Origin: SM23-73-3 sp964580215
GTDB lineage: Bacteria > Zixibacteria > MSB-5A5 > SM1-73
Direction of reading: 5' to 3'
DNA: 64,000 nucleotides
Assembly: GCA_964580215.1 (NCBI GenBank)
Contig: CAZOJT010000005.1
Location: forward strand, 45,046 to 109,045
Shown here: piece by piece, positions 58,219 through 64,000 of the stretch
How the letters are laid out: every line of letters starts with the position of its first letter
Position numbering within the stretch: the stretch's first letter is position 1
Program-made: the position numbers and the translations under genes
The notes under the pieces: generated by a model
The model's database searches: none
What the model saw: the letters and a program-made list of their open reading frames with translations, nothing else
What the model was told of the DNA's origin: nothing

Positions 58219-60552
58219 CTAACAACCTGGCGACGTACCACCTTTGTATAAATAATTGATTAGATAAAGCACATCCTCAAGATCAACCACTCCGTCACAG
58301 TTAGCATCTCCAGTCCACAAAGGATCAGGGGCAGAGCCACCTTTATATATATAGTTTATTATATAAAGAACATCTTCAAGGTCTACTGTTTCGTCGTTAT
58401 CGCAGTCACCGCGGGTATATACGGCTACGGACAACAAATCCGACCAATCACTCTCATAATCATATATATCCTTAGCTTTTACTTTTATGTGGTATTCGCC
58501 AGAGTTTTCCCAGATGTGGGAATCGGTACAGTTTTGTCCAGAGTTGTATGGTCCAAGCCAGTCACTGTTGGTTCCGTCTCCCCAGTCAAACCAATAAAAT
58601 ATGTTATCTCCCTGCGGATCAGTTGTGTTACTTGAGAAATCATATTCTGTTCCAGTTGCTCCCTCAGATATCCCAGATGGTTGTTCCGGTATCTCTGGTG
58701 GACTGTTGGAACTGGCAGGCCCCATGGCCAAATCAGGGTTACCCCAAAATGCTCCCCACTCAAACATCTCATACTTTACCATGTACCACAGTCCGTTAGT
58801 GTACATATGTCTCAAAGCCCATTGATGAGCCTCACCCTGAGTGTAATCCCCGGAAGTAACGCAGGTGGTGAAGAAATAGTCAAATGACTGACTGGAACCA
58901 TCATATGGATCGTTCCAGGCGCCCATCCCATATGCGACCTTGGTGGCACCAAGAAAACCAACTCCACCCTGTTTCAGCATCTCTTGTCCTATGTTATCGT
59001 AGTCCGTATCCGAATTGCTGCAGGCATCAGCGAAGATGATCGCAGGATAGTCGTCGTTGAGGTTTGGACAGGTGGATGTGGAGACGAAAGCTTCGCCTGT
59101 GGAGTACTTGATATAGCTGGCGTAGTATGAGCCATGGCCGGCCCAGTTCACGAAGGCGAACTTACCAGACGACCAGACCGATCTGACGTTGTTAAATTTC
59201 AGATCGTAGTCCGAGGGATAGGTGGAGTGGCCCTGCTCGTACATGCGCGTCATAGTCCAATCCCACATCCACGGCTGATCCACCTTGGTCTCCATAAGAA
59301 CTGCATTGTCCGTGTCATCCCAGAAGAAGGCGCCCAAAAGAAGAATGTTTTTCTTAAATGTGGGGTCATCGTTCTGCTCATAAGCAACGGACTTTTCACA
59401 GATGTGTAAAACAGTTGAAGGTTCGCTCCATGGAATTCTTCCCACGTTGACCTCAGAATAAAAATCGATTGGGTCTGAATTCTCACCCCACAGATGATCC
59501 CCATCAGCATCCCAGGATTGATCATCCGGAAGGGAGAGCTCCGCGTAGTATAAATCAGTCTCCGGTTTTCCGTATCCTACATCCTGCCAGCAACGGCGCA
59601 TAGGAACATCATCGTAATCACCAACTAAGAGCACATCTTCAATGCCCCATTCACCTGACGGGTACTTATCTCTCAGAAAGTTTCTCATCTTCTCAGCCAG
59701 ATCGTAACCAGTATAGTTGGAACTAATCCATGAGGTGGTTACCACGTTTACGCTTCTCCCTTTGCTGATCTCCCAGTTGGCCAGCGGAGTTACAGATGAG
59801 GTCAAGGCATCAAGAGTAATGATAACAAAGTCGAAATTTTCCTTGCCACCCATAACGCCGGGGTACCAGCTCTGAGCTTCATCGTAATTAAAAATGATCT
59901 CCTCTGCGATTCGTTCTTCCTGAGGAAGGTTATCAAGCATGATGTCTTCTGCGGAAAAATCTTTCGGAAACGTATAGCTTATACGTACAGTCACCTCGGG
60001 ATAGTATGTCAGTTGACCGGATAGAGGGATATAGACAACCGGGGTCACCCTCACATCCACCAAATTATACTTTCTGAAACCTGCGGTGCGAACAACTTCT
60101 CCAACCGAAGCCGGGTATGGCTCATCGCTTCCATAAACTGAGGTAAAGTTCTCCTCGTACCTTTGCCTTTCTCTTTCATAGAGCAGTGGGTCTTCTTGGA
60201 CAATTACTCTAGGTAAAGGCACAGGAGATATTTCATAGGCTCCGGGAAGAAGTATGCCTTCGCCAAGATCAAAGGTGACTTCAGCTAACTCAGCTCCGGG
60301 AGGAATGGCTATGGCAAAGATCTTTGATGGCAGGTTGGGTTTTCCTGGAACCAGCAGGCGACCAAAGTTCTCAACCAAGATCTCTTGTCCTTGTTCCGTG
60401 GATTTAATCTCATACGCCCCAATGGGTATGGTTGCGCTGATTTCTCCATCTTGTAAAGCTTGGTTAGCTTTACTGATGTTAGCACCTACCATAACGCTGC
60501 CTATCAACAGCACCGTTATTAAAACAACCACTACCCTTCCGCACTTTTTCAT
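58219..60552 (-). CDS. Gingipain-type C25 cysteine peptidase with PKD and dockerin-like domains
   Basis: The 777-residue protein has a signal peptide (about 1-29), a C25 propeptide (about 40-235), the peptidase domain (about 240-620) with His473 in NWAGHGSYYA and Cys511 in FADACSNSD, a PKD-like beta domain (about 640-712: FYWFDWGDGTNSD, GEYHIKVKAKD) and two dockerin-like repeats (GDCDNDETVDLEDVLYIINY, GDANCDGVVDLEDVLYLINY). Gingipain relatives are surface proteases; those of Bacteroidetes use a Por sorting tail, while here the dockerin-like module takes that place. AGGAGGAAGGA precedes the ATG. Confidence 0.94.
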   Translation of the reverse strand: MKKCGRVVVVLITVLLIGSVMVGANISKANQALQDGEISATIPIGAYEIKSTEQGQEILVENFGRLLVPGKPNLPSKIFAIAIPPGAELAEVTFDLGEGILLPGAYEISPVPLPRVIVQEDPLLYERERQRYEENFTSVYGSDEPYPASVGEVVRTAGFRKYNLVDVRVTPVVYIPLSGQLTYYPEVTVRISYTFPKDFSAEDIMLDNLPQEERIAEEIIFNYDEAQSWYPGVMGGKENFDFVIITLDALTSSVTPLANWEISKGRSVNVVTTSWISSNYTGYDLAEKMRNFLRDKYPSGEWGIEDVLLVGDYDDVPMRRCWQDVGYGKPETDLYYAELSLPDDQSWDADGDHLWGENSDPIDFYSEVNVGRIPWSEPSTVLHICEKSVAYEQNDDPTFKKNILLLGAFFWDDTDNAVLMETKVDQPWMWDWTMTRMYEQGHSTYPSDYDLKFNNVRSVWSSGKFAFVNWAGHGSYYASYIKYSTGEAFVSTSTCPNLNDDYPAIIFADACSNSDTDYDNIGQEMLKQGGVGFLGATKVAYGMGAWNDPYDGSSQSFDYFFTTCVTSGDYTQGEAHQWALRHMYTNGLWYMVKYEMFEWGAFWGNPDLAMGPASSNSPPEIPEQPSGISEGATGTEYDFSSNTTDPQGDNIFYWFDWGDGTNSDWLGPYNSGQNCTDSHIWENSGEYHIKVKAKDIYDYESDWSDLLSVAVYTRGDCDNDETVDLEDVLYIINYIYKGGSAPDPLWTGDANCDGVVDLEDVLYLINYLYKGGTSPGC

Positions 60553-60618
60553 TCCTTCCTCCTTTTAGGTTAGTGGAAGACCAAATTCCGTTTGCCTTTA
60601 TGCGCCAAACACAATTTA

Positions 60619-60646
60619 ATTATACCTCAAAAATGAAAAAAGTCAA
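60619..60646 (-). promoter_or_regulatory. Sigma-70-type promoter of the C25 peptidase gene
   Basis: TTGACT, 16-base spacer, TATAAT on the minus strand, about 55 bp before the ATG at 60552. Confidence 0.75.
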
Positions 60647-61128
60647 GTAAAATTCTTATTTGCGTCCACTGATGCGGTATGATGCACTATTCTTTGAATT
60701 AGGAGCGCAGAAGAAGCGTCACCAGGACTTTCGAGGTTGTCCCAGGAGTTGCGCGTAGGCCCGCCTTAGGCGGGCGAGCCCAGCCGTGAAGGCTGGGCTA
60801 CGCGTTCTACTAATGTTCTTCAAATCAATGACTTATCGACTTTCGCACAAGATTTCAAAATCCATAAAAGCCAGAATCTCTTGTAAATACAAAATCTTTG
60901 CCTTTTCTTCTTTCTTACCCCTCGCTATTAACCATCCCTCTCATACCCTTATAAAATACCCATAACTTTGGACGCATCCAAAACTCTTCTGAGGTTGGAT
61001 CAATAGACTGAGGCTGTCTCTCAATACAAAGCTGCGGTTTTAAACCTCAGCATTTGAAGGAAGGTTGCGGTTGCTTTTCCCACTTTGTCTAAAGAGATGT
61101 TTTTAACCTGACAAATCTTAAAACAGAA

Positions 61129-61160
61129 AGCGGAGAGGGAGTTAACCTCTCCGCTTTTTT
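61129..61160. terminator. Bidirectional terminator after the CpRLD-repeat gene
   Basis: Perfect 10-bp arms AGCGGAGAGG and CCTCTCCGCT with a 7-base loop, TTTTTT on the plus strand and a shorter T-run on the minus strand. Confidence 0.8.
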
Positions 61161-61226
61161 CCTTGCTCGTTTAAAATATCCCCAGCCCTTTACATCCTTA
61201 ATCGGTTTGCCGGCTGTCTCTTGGCA

Positions 61227-63653
61227 TTAACAGCCCGGCGCCGGACCTCCTTTGTATAGATAGCTTATCAGGTAGAGCACGTCCCCGAGGTCAATTACTC
61301 CGTCGCAATTGGCATCTCCTGCTGGCAGGGGATCAGGAGCAAGACCGTTCTTATAGAGGTAGTTTATCAGATAGAGCACATCTTCAATGTCTATCAAGCC
61401 ATCACCGGTAACATCACCAACCTGGACTGGCGGAAGCTCAATATCGACCCCACTCACCTTTCCAGAACCGATCTCCACAGGATCAGGATAAGATCCATCG
61501 TGATAGGAAACCTTGGAGGCGGAAACAGTGTAAGTGCCGGGGAGAAGTCCATTTATTACGTAGCCTCCTTCAGAGGAGCTTCTGGCAGAACCTTTCACTT
61601 CTCCATTCGCTTGGGCATAAACCAAAGCTCCTTCGAGTGGTGAACCATCGGAGCTGATCACACCAGAGATCCTGCCTCCTCCTGAGCCACATGGCGCAAG
61701 ATAAAAGTCGACATCATAAGCATCGGGCGTTACTAATGTAGCTTCCTCCCAGGTATAGACACCGTCATAGAACTCACCGATGTATCCGGGGGCGATAGCA
61801 AATACGTAGTAGTCGTCCGTCTGTAACCCTTGAATCATGTATGCTCCAACAGAATCGGTAAAGTCAAATCCCCAATTTCCATTAAAAGAAACGGCAATGA
61901 CGATGGCATAAGGTATGGGTAACAGAAATGTGGTATCTTCGAGCACCTTTCCTGCGATTATCCCCTCACCCGGACCTGCATAAGGAATCAAGGCGAAGTC
62001 AATGCCCGGAGTATCTTGACCTTCAATGACGGTTACAACGGTAGGATAATCCTGGGGACAGTAGTCCCATGCCCAAGCAGTCACAAAATAATCCCCAGCA
62101 TAAAGACCAGAGATGGTATACTGACCTGCGTGATTTGTCAGAGCATAACCGTGACCAAACTCCCCGTATGCACAAACATAAGCGCCTGGGATGGGTTGAC
62201 CAATACTTGAGTCGGTAACGGTTCCAGAAATGGACCCGGGCTCACCAATGGGGGTGAGATCAAAGTTGATATCGGGAGTGTCTTCACCAGAAATCACAAT
62301 CACAGAATCCGGATAGGTCTCTGGAGCATAACCCATCGCATTGGCATTGACTTGATAAGTGCCAGCGCACAGGTCTTGGATCATATAATAGCCGCCGCTG
62401 TCACTCCATGCCTCTCCGTAACACCAGTTATCCAAACCAATGGCTATCAGGTGAGCCATAACAATCGGAAGACCGGTCTCTTCATCAGTTACCCTGCCTG
62501 AAATTGAGCCATACTCACCTATTGGAGTTAAAGCAAAATCAATATTAGGGCTATTTTCTCCCGCCACCACAATCACCGAATCAGGGTAGGTCTCCGGCAT
62601 GTAGCCATCTTTTCGGGCATTCACCTCATAGGCATCCGGGGGAAGGCGATCACATAAGTAATAGCCAGCAGTATCGGTATACCAGATGCAATATATTCCA
62701 GTTATGGTGATCTCCGCACTTACAATCGGAAGACCGGTTTGCTCATCAGTAACTCTGCCTGAAATCGAGCCATACTCAGGACCACCCACAGGAGTAAGAG
62801 CAAAGTCAATATCAGGAGTATTCTGCCCCTCAACCACAGTCACAGAATCCGGATAGGTCTCAGGATAATATCCAATTGCGGAGGCATAAACTAAGTAAAC
62901 TCCAGATGGGACGTCGTCACACATATAATGGCCGGTAGAGTCCGTGAACCACATACAGTCTAAGTCGCTGAGAGTGATTCCTGCACCCACAATTGGTTGA
63001 CCAGTGATTTCATCTGTAACCATACCTGAGATTGAACCAACCCCTCCAATTGGAGTTAAAGCAAAATCGACGTTGGGTGTATTTTGCCCCTCAATCACAA
63101 TCACAGAATCCGGATAGGTCTCTTGATAGTATCCGGTTGCGTAGGCATTAACCCCATAAGCTCCAGGAGGAATGTTTTCACACATGTAGTGGCCGATGGA
63201 GTCGGTGTACCATACACAATATATCCCGCTGAGGGTAATTGCCGCCCCTTCGATCGGGTAACCGGTCACCTCATCCATGACCCTCCCAGAAACCGATCCG
63301 AATTCTCCACCCACAGGGGTTAGGGCAAAATCGATATCAGGTGTATTTTGCCCTTCCTCAACAGTCACCAATTCCGGATAGATCTCATTTTCATATCCGT
63401 CCTTATGAACTCCTACTATATACTGCCCAGCTACGAGATTATGTATGAGATAATATCCGTCAGTGTCTGCCCATGCCTCCCCTCCGCCATGAGCGCTGCT
63501 ATCATAAGCCCAGACATGAGCCGAGGGAATTGGGAAACCTGTCACCTCATCTGTGACTATCCCTGAAATCGATCCGGACTGAGCAAATGCCAGCCCCGGA
63601 AAGACGACTAAGAAAGTCAAACTCAGAAGCACAACAAGAAGTTTTCCTTTCAT
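61227..63653 (-). CDS. Secreted protein with eight carboxypeptidase-regulatory-like repeats and dockerin-like tail
   Basis: After a signal peptide (about 1-25) the 808-residue protein has eight tandem domains of about 88 residues, each starting GSISGxVTDExTGxPI, with an inner GYYxIxxLxAGxYxV and YPDSVxVxEGQNTPDIDFALTP. These are CNA-B-like/carboxypeptidase regulatory-like beta sandwiches, typical of surface stalks. Repeats 2-4 are closest and carry paired Cys residues, suggesting disulfides. The last 65 residues are a dockerin-like pair (GDVTGDGLIDIEDVLYLINY, GDANCDGVIDLGDVLYLISY). No enzymatic domain. AAGGAGG precedes the ATG, and a promoter lies about 190 bp upstream. Confidence 0.92.
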   Translation of the reverse strand: MKGKLLVVLLSLTFLVVFPGLAFAQSGSISGIVTDEVTGFPIPSAHVWAYDSSAHGGGEAWADTDGYYLIHNLVAGQYIVGVHKDGYENEIYPELVTVEEGQNTPDIDFALTPVGGEFGSVSGRVMDEVTGYPIEGAAITLSGIYCVWYTDSIGHYMCENIPPGAYGVNAYATGYYQETYPDSVIVIEGQNTPNVDFALTPIGGVGSISGMVTDEITGQPIVGAGITLSDLDCMWFTDSTGHYMCDDVPSGVYLVYASAIGYYPETYPDSVTVVEGQNTPDIDFALTPVGGPEYGSISGRVTDEQTGLPIVSAEITITGIYCIWYTDTAGYYLCDRLPPDAYEVNARKDGYMPETYPDSVIVVAGENSPNIDFALTPIGEYGSISGRVTDEETGLPIVMAHLIAIGLDNWCYGEAWSDSGGYYMIQDLCAGTYQVNANAMGYAPETYPDSVIVISGEDTPDINFDLTPIGEPGSISGTVTDSSIGQPIPGAYVCAYGEFGHGYALTNHAGQYTISGLYAGDYFVTAWAWDYCPQDYPTVVTVIEGQDTPGIDFALIPYAGPGEGIIAGKVLEDTTFLLPIPYAIVIAVSFNGNWGFDFTDSVGAYMIQGLQTDDYYVFAIAPGYIGEFYDGVYTWEEATLVTPDAYDVDFYLAPCGSGGGRISGVISSDGSPLEGALVYAQANGEVKGSARSSSEGGYVINGLLPGTYTVSASKVSYHDGSYPDPVEIGSGKVSGVDIELPPVQVGDVTGDGLIDIEDVLYLINYLYKNGLAPDPLPAGDANCDGVIDLGDVLYLISYLYKGGPAPGC

Positions 63654-64000
63654 CTTAAAAACACCTCCTTATTTTGTTTTTAGGTTTGCGTTTTTTAAAT
63701 AAAGTTTATTGTTAAAGAAACTGATTTTTCCGATAAGCGTTTCAGCTTTGATGGGTTGGTTTTTTCATACAACCTCTTCTACCATTAAACCTCTAATTGC
63801 AAATAGGTGCGGATTTAGTTATCTCCAATAATCCATTATAAATATAGTCGTTATCGAACTTTTGTCAATGAAAAAACGAAAAATTACACAAGGGGTAATG
63901 TTTGAATTTGTGTGTAAATTTGTTAAACTCACAGAAGGTGTTCCCTCCCAATAGTTTTTATGCTATCACTTGTTCCATTTGTGGTTCTATGGTTCGATTA
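63654..64000. other. Upstream region of the CpRLD gene
   Basis: A long AT-rich leader and the promoter at 63841-63868; no gene seen to the window edge. Confidence 0.5.
63841..63868 (-). promoter_or_regulatory. Sigma-70-type promoter of the CpRLD-repeat gene
   Basis: TTGACA (63868-63863), 16-base spacer, TATATT (63846-63841) on the minus strand, leaving a leader of about 180 nt. Confidence 0.75.

Larger units (their letters stand above)
60553..61226. other. Spacer with promoter, hairpin repeat and terminator
   Basis: No gene. It holds the C25-gene promoter (60619-60646), a composite hairpin bounded by GCGTAG and CTACGC (60753-60803, with inner CCCGCC-TTA-GGCGGG and AGCC-GTGAA-GGCT parts) and the terminator at 61129-61160. 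Confidence 0.6.

Overview
The window looks like a contig from an uncultured Gram-negative bacterium, most likely of the FCB group (a Zixibacteria-like lineage is my best guess; this is inference, no marker was searched). Reasons: four secreted proteins end in the same paired dockerin-like Ca-binding module; there is a gingipain-type C25 peptidase, a type IV pilus operon with an outer-membrane secretin, a flagellar regulatory block, an outer-membrane-style lipoprotein, and intergenic spaces packed with palindromic repeats. Nearly all genes lie on the minus strand; only five protein loci (25903, 38219, 40034, 41843, 56011) are on the plus strand.

Layout. 1-6990: end of an aminotransferase, thioredoxin, a zinc-finger/winged-helix protein, folD, ymdB, rny, zapA and a ZapB-like coiled coil. 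7097-14255: translation block read thrS-infC-rpmI-rplT-pheS-pheT, with infC apparently starting at a rare AUA codon, and a tRNA-Val(GAC) upstream. 14699-25138: motility and signalling block with FlgM-like anti-sigma factor, radical SAM protein, FliW, CsrA, a chemoreceptor-like helical protein, a lone receiver, one complete histidine kinase, two kinase-like proteins with degenerate parts, a PilZ protein and FliA. I see a near-consensus sigma-28 promoter before flgM and a near-consensus sigma-54 promoter before fliA. 25903-29183: TPR protein and a second radical SAM protein. 30590-37479: pilMNOPQ and a prepilin that has its own sigma-54-type promoter; the AMIN domain normally found on PilQ sits on PilP here. 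38219-45596: subtilase, a nonsense-interrupted methyltransferase, a beta-helix protein and an NtrC-type regulator. 46195-54904: thermonuclease, Rad50/SbcC, Mre11/SbcD, HerA and NurA, the archaeal-type DNA end-resection set, with a base-composition-shifted insert between herA and nurA. 55069-63653: lipoprotein, a probable small RNA, an LVIVD propeller protein, a C25 peptidase and an eight-repeat carboxypeptidase-regulatory-like protein.

The most unusual signals are non-coding. Arrays of 7-bp units start directly at the 3' ends of several unrelated genes (tRNA-Val, ymdB, pilQ, sbcC, sbcD, and a related form at folD) and also occur inside sbcD. At least three families of 150-210 bp elements with long terminal inverted repeats are scattered through the spacers, carrying smaller palindromes as cargo, including a 20-bp palindromic unit that also occurs alone and once appears inserted within itself. 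The best functional system is the HerA-NurA-Mre11-Rad50 cluster with its extra membrane coiled-coil protein.
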